Shown in pieces: positions 17,227-26,465 of a stretch of 64,000 bases of DNA. The stretch lies in the NCBI GenBank assembly GCA_014218215.1, contig CP043652.1, forward strand, positions 2,666,001-2,730,000, read 5' to 3'. The position numbers were made by a program, and so were the translations under genes. This DNA is from Geodermatophilaceae bacterium NBWT11. Lineage in GTDB: Bacteria > Actinomycetota > Actinomycetes > Mycobacteriales > Geodermatophilaceae. The notes below the pieces were generated by a model. It was not told where the DNA came from, ran no database searches, and worked only from the letters and a program-made list of their open reading frames with translations. The first letter of the stretch is position 1, and every line of letters starts with the position of its first letter.

Positions 17227-18084
17227 GTGCCCCAGTCCCACCCCTCGTCCCGCACCGGACGGCGGCTGCTCACCACCGGCCTGCTGTCCGCCGTCGTCGT
17301 GCTGGGCACCCCGGCGATCGCGTCGGCCGCACCCGCGCTGCCGAGCCTGCCGAGCCTGCCGCTGCCCGGCCTGCCGCTGCCCGCGGGGACCGCGACCCCG
17401 TCCCCGACGGTCTCGCCCGCCGTCCCCACGTCCGGCGCGGGTCTGCCCTCGCTCCCCGGCGCGGGCGCTCTCCCCGACCCGCTGGAGTCCGTCTCCGCCG
17501 GCGCTGCCTGCGTGGACGGCCTGGCCACCGGCATCCAGATGTCCATCACCGACGTCGTGGGCGGGTTGGCCGGCCTGGGCGGGCTGCTCGCCGGCCTGCC
17601 CGGCGGCGACCTGGTCCCGGTGCCGGGGACGTCGAGCACCTCGGCGGCGACCACCATCCCGCTGAGCATCGACGACCTGCGGGACCTCCTCGGTCCCGAG
17701 CGGCTGGCCGAGCTGCTGGCCGGTGGGCAGGAGGACGTGACCGCCCAGATCGAGGTCGTGATCGGCGGGGTGACCAGCCTGGTCCCCGTCGTCCTGGACT
17801 TCGTCTCCTGCCTGGCCGCGCTGATCCCGAGTGCCGCCCCGGCCGCGCCGACCACCACCGCGCCGGTCGCCCCGGCCGTCCCGGCCGCGCCGACCACCAC
17901 GGGCCCGGCCCCGACGAGCGCCCCGGCTGCCGTCCAGCCGGTCGCCTACCCCGGATACGCCCCCACCGGTGGCGCCCCGGGCGAGGAGAGCCACGCCCCG
18001 CTCGCGCTGGCCGGGCTGGGCGTGCTGAGCGCCGCGGGTGCGTCCGCGCTGTGGCTGCGGGGCCGTCGTGGCGTCACCGGCTGA
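17227..18084 (+). CDS. Secreted cell-wall protein with C-terminal sorting signal
   Basis: 285 residues. The N-terminal signal peptide has a twin-Arg-like GRRLLTTGLLSAVVVLG core and an Ala-rich cleavage region near residue 36. A Leu/Pro repeat (LPSLPSLPLPGLPLP) and a folded middle with two Cys (AACVDG and FVSCLAA) follow, then a Thr/Pro/Ala stalk. The end has YAPTGG, a hydrophobic stretch (LALAGLGVLSAAGASALWL) and RGRRG. This is the layout of a sortase substrate, with YAPTG in place of LPXTG. GGAGG lies 8 bases before the GTG. The sortase gene begins inside this gene, which makes it the likely substrate. Confidence 0.8.
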   Translation: MPQSHPSSRTGRRLLTTGLLSAVVVLGTPAIASAAPALPSLPSLPLPGLPLPAGTATPSPTVSPAVPTSGAGLPSLPGAGALPDPLESVSAGAACVDGLATGIQMSITDVVGGLAGLGGLLAGLPGGDLVPVPGTSSTSAATTIPLSIDDLRDLLGPERLAELLAGGQEDVTAQIEVVIGGVTSLVPVVLDFVSCLAALIPSAAPAAPTTTAPVAPAVPAAPTTTGPAPTSAPAAVQPVAYPGYAPTGGAPGEESHAPLALAGLGVLSAAGASALWLRGRRGVTG

Positions 18085-18685
18085 GGAAGGCGGCTCGAGC
18101 TCGGGCCTGGCCGTCCTCGTCGTCCTGTTGACCCTGGTCGGCGGCGGGTTCGTCTACGGCTACGACGAGGTGACCGATCCGGCCGCCGACGCAGCGGTCG
18201 CGTCCACCCCCATCGTCCCGGCCTCGCTCAGCGTGCCGGCGATCGGCGTGGAGGCACCGGTGGAGTCCCGGGGCACCGTGCAGTACGAGAACCCGTTCAC
18301 CGGGCAGCCGGTGACCGGCTACGGCGTCCCGGAGAGCATGGCCACCACGTCCTGGTGGTCCGACGGCCCGCAGCCCGGGTCCGGACAGATGGCCGTGGTC
18401 CTGGGCCACGACGTGCCCGGGGACGAGGCCGGCGTGTTCGACGGGCTCGCCGACCTGGAGCCCGGGGACGCCGTCGTCCTCACCGACGCCGCCGGCACCC
18501 AGCTGCAGCTCCAGGTGATCGAGGACCCGCTGACCGGCCTGGACAAGGCCACCTCGGACCTCTCCGACGCCCTCAACGGCCACCCCGAGGGTGCCGACGT
18601 CGCCCTGGTCACCTGCGGCGGGGAGTACGACTCCTCGGCCGGTGCCAGCGAGGAGAACGTGGTGGTGTTCGCCTCCGTCGTCTGA
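18068..18685 (+). CDS. Class F sortase lacking the expected catalytic Arg
   Basis: 205 residues. One N-terminal membrane helix (GLAVLVVLLTLVGGGFVYG), then a sortase barrel: SLSVPAIGVEAPVE, the catalytic His in VVLGHDVPGDEAGVFDGLADLEPGD, and the catalytic Cys in LVTCGGEYD. In class F enzymes the active-site Arg is expected about 12 residues after the Cys, just before D-N-V-V-V; here the segment is ASEENVVVF and no Arg follows the Cys at all. The gene overlaps its probable substrate gene by 17 bases. It may use another residue or be inactive. Confidence 0.85.
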   Translation: MASPAEEGGSSSGLAVLVVLLTLVGGGFVYGYDEVTDPAADAAVASTPIVPASLSVPAIGVEAPVESRGTVQYENPFTGQPVTGYGVPESMATTSWWSDGPQPGSGQMAVVLGHDVPGDEAGVFDGLADLEPGDAVVLTDAAGTQLQLQVIEDPLTGLDKATSDLSDALNGHPEGADVALVTCGGEYDSSAGASEENVVVFASVV

Positions 18686-18713
18686 GGGACACCCACCCGC
18701 TCCTGCCCCCCGG

Positions 18714-18781
18714 TGATCATGGGGTCGTTGCCGGCGGACACGCCGCACACCGGCGCGCCCCCGGCAACAACCCCATGATCA
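18714..18781. terminator. Long palindrome between sortase and the cobalamin operon end
   Basis: The 21-base arms 18714-18734 and 18761-18781 match at 20 positions (start TGATCATGGGGT, end CCGG) around a 26-base loop. It lies between the converging sortase and CysG-type genes and probably ends both transcripts. Its size is like that of the other dispersed palindromes here, but no second copy was seen. Confidence 0.75.
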
Positions 18782-18787
18782 ACACCA

Positions 18788-18827
18788 GGGGGAGGGGGAG
18801 GGGGGAGGGGGAGGGGGAAAGAGGGGG
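18788..18827 (+). other. G-run tract with G-quadruplex potential
   Basis: Six runs of five or six G (18788-18792, 94-98, 18800-18805, 07-11, 13-17 and 23-27) are separated by one to five bases, immediately past the stop codon of the cobalamin operon's last gene. The plus strand could fold into a G-quadruplex; the operon mRNA would carry the C-rich strand. Confidence 0.6.
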
Positions 18828-20063
18828 TCAGGCGCCCAGGGCGACGACGTCGCCGACCACCCAGACGGCCGGCGGGCGGACGGCCTCGTCGGTGAGGGTC
18901 TGCCCCAGGTCGGCCAGTGTCGTGCGGAGCAGGCGCTGGGTGGGGCTGGCGCCGTCCACGACGACGGCGACCGGGGTGTCCGCGGCCCGGCCGTGCTCGA
19001 CCAGGGACGCCGCGATGGCCGGTGCGGTGTCCACGCCCATGAGGACGACGAGGGTGCCGCGCAGCCGGCCCAGCGAGGGCCAGTCCACCAACGAGGCGGG
19101 GTGCCCGGGCGGGACGTGCCCGGAGACGACGACGAACTCGTGGGTCATCCCGCGGTGGGTGACCGGGATGCCGGCCAGCCCCGGGACGCCGATCGCGCTG
19201 GTCACCCCCGGCACGACCTCGACCGGGACACCGGCGGCCGCGCAGGCCTCGAGCTCCTCCCAGCCGCGGCCGAAGACGAACGGGTCGCCGCCCTTGAGCC
19301 GCACCACCCGCTTTCCGGCCAGGGCGTGCTCGACGAGGAGGGCGTTGATCTGCTCCTGGGCCATCGACCGGCCGCGGGGCAGCTTCGAGGCGTCGATGAC
19401 CTCCACGTGCGCGGGCAGCGAGGACAGCAGCGACTGCGGGGCGAGGTGGTCGGCGAGCACGACGTCGGCGGTGGCCACGGCCTGTCGGCCGCGGACGGTG
19501 ACCAGGCCGGGGTCGCCGGGTCCGCCGCCGACCAGGACCACGCTGCCGCGGCCGTCGGCGGGGCGGGAGACGGTGTCGGCGATGCTGCCGTCGGTCAGGC
19601 CGGCCAGCACCGCGTCCCGGACGCCGACGGCCCGCTGCGGGTCGCCGCCGCCGTGCACGCCGACGACGAGGTCGCCCTGCCGGCCGACCGCGGGGGTCCA
19701 GGCGCTGGACTGCGAGCGGTCGTCGGCGCGGGCGCAGAACACCCGCATCCGGTCGGCCTCGGCGGTGACCGCGGCGTTGACCTCGGGGTCGTCGGTGGCG
19801 GCGACGGCGTACCAGGCGCCGTCCAGGTCGCCGTCGGCGTAGGGCCGGGCCTGCCAGGTCAGCGACCCGGGCTGCACGAGCGCCTCCAGGGCCGGGGTGA
19901 CCTCGGGGCTGACCAGGACGACGTCGGCGTGCGCCTCGAGCAGACCGGCGACCCGCCGGTGCGCGACCTGGCCGCCACCGACGACGACGACGCGCCGGCC
20001 GGTGAGCCGCAGCCCGACGGGGTAGACGACGCCCAGGCGGGGGTCGACGGGGGTGGCCGGCAT
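18828..20063 (-). CDS. cobA: CysG-type fusion: precorrin-2 dehydrogenase + uroporphyrinogen-III C-methyltransferase
   Basis: 411 residues. The N-terminal domain has the NAD-binding VVVVGGGQVAHRRVAGLLEA of siroheme synthase. The C-terminal SUMT domain begins near residue 160 with VVLVGGGPGDPGLVTVRG and has VVRLKGGDPFVFGRG and VVPGVTSAIGVPGLAGIPVTHR. It makes precorrin-2 with S-adenosylmethionine and can oxidise it toward sirohydrochlorin/siroheme, so it serves both branches. ATG overlaps the cobT stop by one base (TGATG). Last gene of the riboswitch operon; a G-rich tract and a palindrome follow. Confidence 0.94.
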   Translation of the reverse strand: MPATPVDPRLGVVYPVGLRLTGRRVVVVGGGQVAHRRVAGLLEAHADVVLVSPEVTPALEALVQPGSLTWQARPYADGDLDGAWYAVAATDDPEVNAAVTAEADRMRVFCARADDRSQSSAWTPAVGRQGDLVVGVHGGGDPQRAVGVRDAVLAGLTDGSIADTVSRPADGRGSVVLVGGGPGDPGLVTVRGRQAVATADVVLADHLAPQSLLSSLPAHVEVIDASKLPRGRSMAQEQINALLVEHALAGKRVVRLKGGDPFVFGRGWEELEACAAAGVPVEVVPGVTSAIGVPGLAGIPVTHRGMTHEFVVVSGHVPPGHPASLVDWPSLGRLRGTLVVLMGVDTAPAIAASLVEHGRAADTPVAVVVDGASPTQRLLRTTLADLGQTLTDEAVRPPAVWVVGDVVALGA

Positions 20064-21115
20064 CAGGCCTTCTCGGTGACGCCGGCGGAGTCGAACGTGG
20101 CCACGTCCTGCAGCGCCCGGGCGGCACTGGCGACCAGCGGGTACGCCAGCAGCGCGCCGGTGCCCTCGCCCAGCCGCAGGTCCAGGCCGAGCAGCGGGCG
20201 CAGGCCCAGCGCGCGCAGGGCGAAGGCGTGCCCGGGCTCGGCGGAGACGTGTCCCGCCAGCGCGTGCTCCACCGCCGTGGGGCACAGCGCGGCCGCGACC
20301 AGGGCGGCCGAGCCCGCGATGACGCCGTCCAGCAGCACCGGCACCCGGGCGGCGGCCGCGCCCAGGACGAACCCGGCCAGCGCGGCGTGCTCGAGCCCGC
20401 CGACCTCGGCGAGCACGGTGAGCGGGTCGGCGTCGGCGTCCAGCCGGGTCAGCGCGCGGGTGACGACGTCGACCTTGCGGTCCAGCGTGGCGTCGTCGAC
20501 CCCGGTGCCGCGGCCGGTGGCCTGGGCGGGGGTGGCGTCGGTGAACGCGCAGACCAGCGCGGCCGACGCGGTGGTGTTGGTGATCCCCATGTCGCCGGTG
20601 ACCAGGCAGCCGTGGTCGGCGGCGAGCTGGGTGGCCACCGCGATGCCCACCTCGACGGCCCGGCGGGCCTCGTCCCGGGTCATCGCCGGGCCGACGGCGA
20701 GGTCGGCGGTGCCGCGGCGCACGTTGCGGTCCAGGAACCCCGGGGACGGTGCGGTGGGGGAGGCCACCCCGACGTCCACGACGACGACGTCGGCGCCCAG
20801 CTGCGCGGCGAAGGCGTTGACCACGGCGCCGCCGGCGGCGAAGTTGGCCACCATCTGCGCGGTCACCTCCTGCGGCCAGGGGGTGACGCCCTGGGCGTGC
20901 ACGCCGTGGTCACCGGCGAAGACGGCCACCGCGACCGGGGTGGGCAGCGGTGCGGGGCACACCCCGGCGGTGCCGGCCAGCTGGGCAGCGACGTCCTCGA
21001 GCACGCCCAGGGAGCCCGGGGGCTTGGTCATCCGGTCCAGGCGCTCGCGGGCGGCCCGCTCGGCGGCGGGGTCCCGGGGCGTGATCGCGGCGATCGTCTC
21101 GTCGAGCAGGCTCAT
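20063..21115 (-). CDS. cobT: Nicotinate-nucleotide:dimethylbenzimidazole phosphoribosyltransferase
   Basis: 350 residues, the usual CobT length. N-terminal RLDRMTKPPGSLGVLEDVAAQLAG, the glycine-rich GDMGITNTTASAAL, and near the C-terminus LDLRLGEGTGALLAYPLV with the catalytic Glu. It activates the lower-ligand base to alpha-ribazole 5'-phosphate for nucleotide-loop assembly. Overlaps the aminotransferase gene upstream by 4 bases and the CysG-type gene downstream by one. The next loop enzymes, CobS and CobU, are not in the window. Confidence 0.95.
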   Translation of the reverse strand: MSLLDETIAAITPRDPAAERAARERLDRMTKPPGSLGVLEDVAAQLAGTAGVCPAPLPTPVAVAVFAGDHGVHAQGVTPWPQEVTAQMVANFAAGGAVVNAFAAQLGADVVVVDVGVASPTAPSPGFLDRNVRRGTADLAVGPAMTRDEARRAVEVGIAVATQLAADHGCLVTGDMGITNTTASAALVCAFTDATPAQATGRGTGVDDATLDRKVDVVTRALTRLDADADPLTVLAEVGGLEHAALAGFVLGAAAARVPVLLDGVIAGSAALVAAALCPTAVEHALAGHVSAEPGHAFALRALGLRPLLGLDLRLGEGTGALLAYPLVASAARALQDVATFDSAGVTEKA

Positions 21116-22125
21116 GGTGACTCCAGGATCGCAGTGAGGGCGGCGGCGAAGGCAGCCGAGGTGTCGGGGTCGCGCACGGCGACCCGCAGGTGGTCGGGGG
21201 CCAGGCCCGGGAAGGTGTCGCCGCGCCGCACGGCCCAGCCGCGCCCGCGCAGCTCCCGGCGCACCCGGTCGGCCTCGGGGACGGCGAGCAGCACGTAGGA
21301 GGACCGGGGCTCCCCGACCACGGTGACCCCCGGCGGGAGGAGGGCGAGCAGGGCGGCCCGGTGCGCCGTCAGCTCGACGGCGACCGCCTCGGCCTCGGCC
21401 CGGGCGCGCTCGGAGGTGCAGGCGACCAGCGCAGCGAGCGCGGGGGTGGAGACCGGCCAGTGCGGCTGCGCGGCGGCCAGCATCGCGACCAGGTCGGGCG
21501 GGCCGAGGGCGTAGCCGACCCGCAGCCCGGCCAGCCCCCAGGTCTTGGTGAGGCTGCGGACGACGAGCAGCCCGGGCAGGTCACGCCGGCCGGCCAGCGA
21601 CCCCGGCTCCCCGGGCACGGTGTCGGCGAACGCCTCGTCGACCACGGTCACCCGGCCCGGGCGGCACAGCGCGGCGACCGCGTCGGCGGGGTGCAGCACC
21701 GAGGTCGGGTTGGTGGGGTTGCCCAGCACGACGAGGTCGGCGTGCTCGTCCGGGGCGGTGAGCGCGTAGGAGGGCGCCGCGAGCAGGTGCCGGTGCACCG
21801 CGTGGCCGGCGGCCCGCAGCGCGGCCTCGGGCTCGGTGAAGGAGGGGTGCACGACGACGGCGTGCCGCGGGGTGAGCGCCCGGGCCAGCAGGGTGAACGT
21901 CTCCGCGGCGCCGGCGGTGAGCAGCACCTCGTCCTCGGGGCGCCCGTGCGCGGCGGCGACCGCGGCGCGGGCGGCGTCCTGCGAGGGGTAGGCGGCGCTG
22001 TCCTCGACCGCGGCGTGCAGCACCGCGCGCAGCCAGGCCGGCGGTGCCCCGGCGCGCACGTTGACGGCGAGGTCGACCAGGCCCGGGGTGGCCTCGGCGT
22101 CCCCGTGGTGGTGCAGGTCGGTCAC
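21112..22125 (-). CDS. cobC: Cobalamin-pathway PLP aminotransferase/decarboxylase, CobC (threonine-phosphate decarboxylase-like)
   Basis: 337 residues, fold type I PLP enzyme. AYPSQDAARAAVAAAHGRPEDEVLLTAGAAE matches the histidinol-phosphate-aminotransferase-like start, NPTNPTSVL binds the cofactor, and the PLP lysine lies in SLTKTWGLAGLRVGYALG. In cobalamin operons this family provides aminopropanol phosphate from threonine phosphate. It could instead be a histidinol-phosphate aminotransferase relative, but the cob context argues against that. GTG start overlaps the cobE stop. Confidence 0.87.
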   Translation of the reverse strand: MTDLHHHGDAEATPGLVDLAVNVRAGAPPAWLRAVLHAAVEDSAAYPSQDAARAAVAAAHGRPEDEVLLTAGAAETFTLLARALTPRHAVVVHPSFTEPEAALRAAGHAVHRHLLAAPSYALTAPDEHADLVVLGNPTNPTSVLHPADAVAALCRPGRVTVVDEAFADTVPGEPGSLAGRRDLPGLLVVRSLTKTWGLAGLRVGYALGPPDLVAMLAAAQPHWPVSTPALAALVACTSERARAEAEAVAVELTAHRAALLALLPPGVTVVGEPRSSYVLLAVPEADRVRRELRGRGWAVRRGDTFPGLAPDHLRVAVRDPDTSAAFAAALTAILESP

Positions 22126-22460
22126 CGGAGCACGACCGCCACGGTGACCCGGCCGTGCACCGTGCGGGGGACGACGAGCTCGCCCCCGCCGACCAGCGCG
22201 GCCGCCTCGGCGACGCTCCCGGTGCCGACGGCGGCCCGCACCCGTGCCGAGGAGGTGGGGGTGGCGACGCCGTCCAGCTCGGTCGCGGCGTGCGCGGACA
22301 GCGCCCAGCCGCGCAGCGCGACGGCGTCCCGCAGCCCCGGCTCGGCCGCCCGCCGGTCGAGCGTGGCCACCAGGTCGACCGGCCCGCCGACGGCGTCGAC
22401 GGCGGCCAGCACCTCCTGGGCGCTCACCCCGCGGCGCGCCCCGATCCCGACGACCCTCAC
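22122..22460 (-). CDS. cobE: CobE / CbiG C-terminal-domain protein
   Basis: 112 residues, only the CbiG C-terminal domain: [22 protein letters not shown] at the start and [18 protein letters not shown] at the end. In aerobic-type pathways the stand-alone domain is called CobE, an assisting protein of unclear catalysis. The CbiG N-terminal (cobalt-precorrin-5A hydrolase) half is absent here, which fits the oxygen-dependent route. GTG start overlaps the cbiO stop by 4 bases and its own stop overlaps cobC. Confidence 0.85.
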   Translation of the reverse strand: MRVVGIGARRGVSAQEVLAAVDAVGGPVDLVATLDRRAAEPGLRDAVALRGWALSAHAATELDGVATPTSSARVRAAVGTGSVAEAAALVGGGELVVPRTVHGRVTVAVVLR

Positions 22461-23362
22461 CGCCCCGCACCCCCCGACGAAGGAGGCTCTGCACCCCCGG
22501 ACGAGCTGATGAGGGGGTGTAGAGCTTCCTTCGTCAGGGGGCCCAGGGCGGCGAGGAGGGCGGCGGTGTCGCGGGGGAGGACGCCCTCGGGCAGCAGGCC
22601 CAGCTCGCGGAGGCGGGCACCGACGGTGAGGGTCCAGGGGCGGTCGAGGCGGGCGCGGGCGAGCAGGTCGTCGTCCCCGAGCACGACCTCGGGGCGGCCC
22701 TGCACGACCCGGCCGTCGACGACGACGGCGACCTCGTCGGCCCAGCCCAGCGCGAGGTCGACGTCGTGGGTGCTCATCACCACCGTGGAGCCGGACCCCT
22801 GCAGCCGGGAGAGCGCGGCCAGCGCCTCGGTGACCGCGGAGGGGTCCAGACCGGCGGTGGGCTCGTCGAGCAGCAGCACGCAGGGCCGCATCGCGACCGC
22901 GCCGGCGATGGCGACCCGCTTGCGCTCGCCGAAGGACAGCTGGTGGGTGGGCCGGGCGGCCAGGCCGGTGACGGCGAGCAGCTCCAGGGCCTCGGCGACC
23001 CGGGCGCGCACCTCGTCGTCGGTGAGCCCCAGGTTGAGCGGGCCGAAGGACACGTCCTGGGCGACCGAGGCGCTGAACAGCTGGTCGTCGGGGTCCTGCA
23101 GCACGAGCTGGACCTCCTGGCGGTGCGCCTTGAGCCCGGCGCGGCTGTACCGCACGGGCGCCCCGTCGACGACGACCTGCCCGGAGGTGGGTTCCAGCGC
23201 CCCGGACAGGCAGCGCAGCAGCGTGGTCTTGCCCGATCCGTTGGCGCCCAGCAGGGCGAGCCGGCGGCCCTCGGGGATCGTCAGCGAGGCGCCGTCGAGC
23301 ACCCGTCGGCCCCGGGTGTAGCCGACGACCAGGTCGAGGGCGGCGAGCTGCTGGTGGCTCAC
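22457..23362 (-). CDS. cbiO: Cobalt ECF transporter ATP-binding subunit
   Basis: 301 residues. Walker A in [15 protein letters not shown]-loop [14 protein letters not shown], signature [14 protein letters not shown], Walker [13 protein letters not shown] and switch His in STHDVDL. Energises cobalt uptake with CbiQ, CbiN and CbiM. The protein is about 25-30 residues longer than typical CbiO; the extra tail ([13 protein letters not shown] and beyond) is encoded by a long palindrome at 22476-22535, so the reading frame has run into a repeat. GTG start overlaps the cbiQ stop. Confidence 0.94.
   Translation of the reverse strand: MSHQQLAALDLVVGYTRGRRVLDGASLTIPEGRRLALLGANGSGKTTLLRCLSGALEPTSGQVVVDGAPVRYSRAGLKAHRQEVQLVLQDPDDQLFSASVAQDVSFGPLNLGLTDDEVRARVAEALELLAVTGLAARPTHQLSFGERKRVAIAGAVAMRPCVLLLDEPTAGLDPSAVTEALAALSRLQGSGSTVVMSTHDVDLALGWADEVAVVVDGRVVQGRPEVVLGDDDLLARARLDRPWTLTVGARLRELGLLPEGVLPRDTAALLAALGPLTKEALHPLISSSGGAEPPSSGGAGR
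22476..22535. repeat. Long palindrome inside the 3' end of cbiO
   Basis: The 23-base arms 22476-22498 and 22513-22535 match at 21 positions (GACGAAGGA ... CACCCCC) around a 14-base loop. It is inside the last 30 codons of cbiO, just before cobE. The structure could attenuate transcription between the transporter and the enzyme genes. Confidence 0.85.
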
Positions 23363-24096
23363 GCGAGCACCAGCGTGGTCGCGACCAGCGCGGCGAGGCC
23401 GAGGACGGTGGCGGTCAGGAACAGCCGGGACGACGGGAGGACCTCGGGCAGCACCCGCAGGTCGGTCTCCATCCCGCGGCCGGCCAGGCCCTCCTGCAGC
23501 CGCCGGGCCCGGTCCCAGGAGCGGGTGAGGACGGCGGCGGTCAGCATGCCGGCGGAGCGGTAGGAGCGGCGGAACCCGGTCCAGCCCATCCGGGCGGTCT
23601 GCGCCTCGCGGATGGTGCGCAGCGACTCCAGCAGCACGAACAGCAGCCGGTAGGTCACCGACGCGACCTCGACGACGGCGCCGGGCACCCGGGCCCGGCG
23701 CAACGCGGGCAGCAGGTCCGACACCGGTGTGGTGGTGGCCAGCAGCATCACCGCGGCACCGCCGGCCAGGGCGTGCCCGACCAGCCCGCCGCCGACGGCG
23801 AGGGCGTCCGGCGCCCAGCCGATCCCGTCGCCGGACACCGATACGACCGCCGTCACCGCCCCGATGGTCACGAACACCAACGGCAGCCGGACGGCGCGGC
23901 CGAACACCCGGGCGGGCACCCGGGCCGGGCCGAGCGCGAGGACGACGGCGGCCACCCCGACCAGCACCGAGCCCGGCCAGACCGGCAGCACCAGGGCACA
24001 CAGCACCAGCCCGAGGGAGAGCAGCACCTTGTCGCCGACCGCGCGCGGACGCCAGGCCGAGGCCCAGGCCGCGTCGTCGATGGCGAGACCGGTCAC
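23359..24096 (-). CDS. cbiQ: Cobalt ECF transporter membrane subunit
   Basis: 245 residues with about five hydrophobic segments and the coupling signature [22 protein letters not shown], followed by the conserved [19 protein letters not shown]-type region typical of CbiQ/EcfT. Couples CbiO ATP hydrolysis to CbiM/CbiN. GTG start overlaps the cbiN stop (4 bases). The order cbiM-cbiN-cbiQ-cbiO is the classic one. Confidence 0.93.
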   Translation of the reverse strand: MTGLAIDDAAWASAWRPRAVGDKVLLSLGLVLCALVLPVWPGSVLVGVAAVVLALGPARVPARVFGRAVRLPLVFVTIGAVTAVVSVSGDGIGWAPDALAVGGGLVGHALAGGAAVMLLATTTPVSDLLPALRRARVPGAVVEVASVTYRLLFVLLESLRTIREAQTARMGWTGFRRSYRSAGMLTAAVLTRSWDRARRLQEGLAGRGMETDLRVLPEVLPSSRLFLTATVLGLAALVATTLVLA

Positions 24097-24407
24097 GGGG
24101 TGACGTCGTCCTTCGCGGTGGCCTCGCGCTGCGCCCGGCGGCCACGGAGGCGACCGAGCACGTAGCCCAGCACCCCGCCGCCGATGGCGGCCTGCAGCGC
24201 GAACAGGCCGGATTCGACCTCGGAGGAGCCGGGGGAGAAGACGTGGTCGAACCACGGCACGTAGTCGGGGTTGGACGCCTCGATGGCCTCGGTGGCCAGG
24301 CTGTCGGTGCCCGCGTAGTCGCTGGGGGCGCCGAAGAGCAGCGGCAGCGCGAACAGCGCCACCACCCCGAGCACCAGCGCGAGGGTGACCCAGTGCCGAC
24401 GGCTCAT
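24093..24407 (-). CDS. cbiN: Cobalt transport protein CbiN
   Basis: 104 residues: a first helix ([21 protein letters not shown]), an outside loop with the [19 protein letters not shown] segment typical of CbiN, and a second helix ([18 protein letters not shown]) with a basic tail. CbiN assists metal loading of CbiM. ATG overlaps the cbiM stop by 4 bases. Confidence 0.92.
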   Translation of the reverse strand: MSRRHWVTLALVLGVVALFALPLLFGAPSDYAGTDSLATEAIEASNPDYVPWFDHVFSPGSSEVESGLFALQAAIGGGVLGYVLGRLRGRRAQREATAKDDVTP

Positions 24408-25090
24408 CGGGTGGCCTCCTCGGTGGGCTGGGGCTTCAGGACGCCGAGGCGTTCCAGCTCGGGCCGGGCGTTGACCGTCAGCACCCGGAACAGCAGCACG
24501 CCGAGCAGGCCCTCGGCGATCGCCAGCGGCACCTGGGTGACCGCGAAGACGCCGAGGAACTTCACGGCGGCACCGAGGAAGCCGGTGGAGGCGTCGGGGA
24601 AGGCCAGGGCCAGCTGCAGCGAGGTGGTGACGTAGGTGGCGAGGTCGGCGATGGCCATGCCGGCGAACACCCCGACCAGCAGCTGCCCGGAGGCCTTGCG
24701 GGCCAGCCGGTAGGCCCCGTAGCCCGCCCACGGTCCGACGATGGCCATGGAGAACGCGTTGGCGCCCAGCGTGGTGAGCCCGCCGTGGGCCAGCAGCAGC
24801 GCCTGGAAGAGCAGCACCACCGTGCCGAGCAGGGCCATCACCGGTGGCCGGAAGAGGATCGCGCCCAGCCCGGTGCCGGTGGGGTGCGAGGAGGAGCCGG
24901 TGACCGAGGGCAGCTTGATCGCGCTGAGCACGAACGTGAACGCCCCGGCCGCACCGAGCAGCAGGGTGGACTCGGGGTTCTCCCGGACCTCCTTGACCAC
25001 CGCCCGCGCACCGTGGACGACGAAGGGCGCCGCGGCGATGGTCCAGCCGATCGCGTGGACGGGGGGCAGGAAACCCTCAGCGATGTGCAC
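24404..25090 (-). CDS. cbiM: Cobalt ECF transporter substrate-binding subunit
   Basis: 228 residues. It starts with the obligatory [10 protein letters not shown], in which the N-terminal amine and His2 form the metal site, so the GTG at 25090 must be the true start. Conserved [26 protein letters not shown] and [12 protein letters not shown] follow. The start lies inside the end of cobB (14-base overlap): the cobB stop codon is within the IAE codons. Confidence 0.96.
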   Translation of the reverse strand: MHIAEGFLPPVHAIGWTIAAAPFVVHGARAVVKEVRENPESTLLLGAAGAFTFVLSAIKLPSVTGSSSHPTGTGLGAILFRPPVMALLGTVVLLFQALLLAHGGLTTLGANAFSMAIVGPWAGYGAYRLARKASGQLLVGVFAGMAIADLATYVTTSLQLALAFPDASTGFLGAAVKFLGVFAVTQVPLAIAEGLLGVLLFRVLTVNARPELERLGVLKPQPTEEATR

Positions 25091-26465
25091 GGGCCACCTC
25101 CTGGACGCGGGCCGCCGCAGCGACGAAGCGGGTGGCCATGGTCGGTGACCCGGCCCAGTTCAGGTGCAGGTAGGAGGCGTGCACGGCGCCCTGCACGAAC
25201 CCCTCGGGCCCGTCGGCGTTCCACTGCCAGGCGGGGGTGGCACCCGCGCCGGGGTCGGTGCGGGTGCGGTGGAACTCGTGCCCGCGCACCCGCGTGCCGG
25301 CCGGGGCCAGCACGCTGTCGGTCAGCGCGACCGCCGAGCGGTACCCCAGGGTGAGCCGGGGGTGCATCGCGGCGCCGGCGTCCAGGACGCCGCACATCGG
25401 TTCGCCGTCAAGCTCGCGGGCCAGGTAGAGCAGCCCGGCGCACTCCGCGGCGATGGGGGCGCCCCGGTCGGCGAGGGCGGAGATCGCCGTCCGCAGCCCG
25501 ACGTTGGCCGCCAGCGCCGAGGCGTGCACCTCGGGGAAGCCGCCGCCGACCACGAGGCCGCAGGTGCCCGGGGGCAGGTCGGCGTCCCGGAGCGGGTCGA
25601 CGGTGACCACCTCGGCACCGGCGGCCGCCAACAGCTCGGCGGTCTCGGCGTAGCCGAAGGTGAACGCGGGTCCACCGGCCACGGCCACCACCGGGCGGCC
25701 CTCGGCGCGGGTGACCTCGGTGGCCGGGTCCCACGGGTCGGCGTGCAGGTCGGGGGCGGTGCGGGCGAGCCGGAGGACGGCGTCGAGGTCGACGCTGGAC
25801 TCCACCACCGCACCGAGCGCACGCACCGTGTTGATGGCCTCGGCCGACCGCTCCGCGGCGGGCACGAGGCCCAGGTGCCGGGACGGCGTCTGCAGCGCCT
25901 CGATCCGGCGGACGGCACCGAGCACCGGCACCCCGGCCGAGCCGAGGGCCTCGCGCAGGATCGCCTCGTGCCGGTCGGAACCGACCCGGTTGAGCACCAC
26001 CCCGCCGAGCCGGACGGTCGGGTCGAAGGTGGCGAACCCGTGCACGACGGCGGCGACGCTGCGGGCCTGCGCGGAGGCGTCGACCACCAGCACGACCGGG
26101 GCCTGCAGCTGGGCGGCGACCTGCGCGGTCGACCCGTAGCCGGGCTCCACCGAGGGGTGGCTGGCGCCGTCGAACAGGCCCATCACGCCCTCGACGACGG
26201 CCACGTCGGCCGGGGTCGGGTGGGTCGCGCCGCGCAGGAACAGCGGGACGATCCGGTCCTCGCCGACCAGCCAGTTGTCCAGGTTGCGACCGGGACGGCC
26301 GGCGGCCAGGCCGTGGTAGCCGGGGTCGATGTAGTCCGGGCCGACCTTGTGCGGGGAGACGGTCAGCCCGCGGGCGGTGAAGGCGGCGATGAGGCCGGTG
26401 GCGATCGACGTCTTGCCCGAGGACGAGGACGGCGCGCCCAGGACGATCCGCGGGACGGTGGTCAC
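25077..26465 (-). CDS. cobB: Cobyrinate (or hydrogenobyrinate) a,c-diamide synthase
   Basis: 462 residues. N-terminal ATP site [18 protein letters not shown] and [14 protein letters not shown]-terminal class-I glutamine amidotransferase with the nucleophilic Cys in [11 protein letters not shown] and His in [11 protein letters not shown]. Amidates the a and c side chains. Because cobalt uptake and a CobN-type chelatase subunit are in the same operon, the substrate is probably hydrogenobyrinic acid. GTG start overlaps the cobO stop. Confidence 0.94.
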   Translation of the reverse strand: MTTVPRIVLGAPSSSSGKTSIATGLIAAFTARGLTVSPHKVGPDYIDPGYHGLAAGRPGRNLDNWLVGEDRIVPLFLRGATHPTPADVAVVEGVMGLFDGASHPSVEPGYGSTAQVAAQLQAPVVLVVDASAQARSVAAVVHGFATFDPTVRLGGVVLNRVGSDRHEAILREALGSAGVPVLGAVRRIEALQTPSRHLGLVPAAERSAEAINTVRALGAVVESSVDLDAVLRLARTAPDLHADPWDPATEVTRAEGRPVVAVAGGPAFTFGYAETAELLAAAGAEVVTVDPLRDADLPPGTCGLVVGGGFPEVHASALAANVGLRTAISALADRGAPIAAECAGLLYLARELDGEPMCGVLDAGAAMHPRLTLGYRSAVALTDSVLAPAGTRVRGHEFHRTRTDPGAGATPAWQWNADGPEGFVQGAVHASYLHLNWAGSPTMATRFVAAAARVQEVARAHR

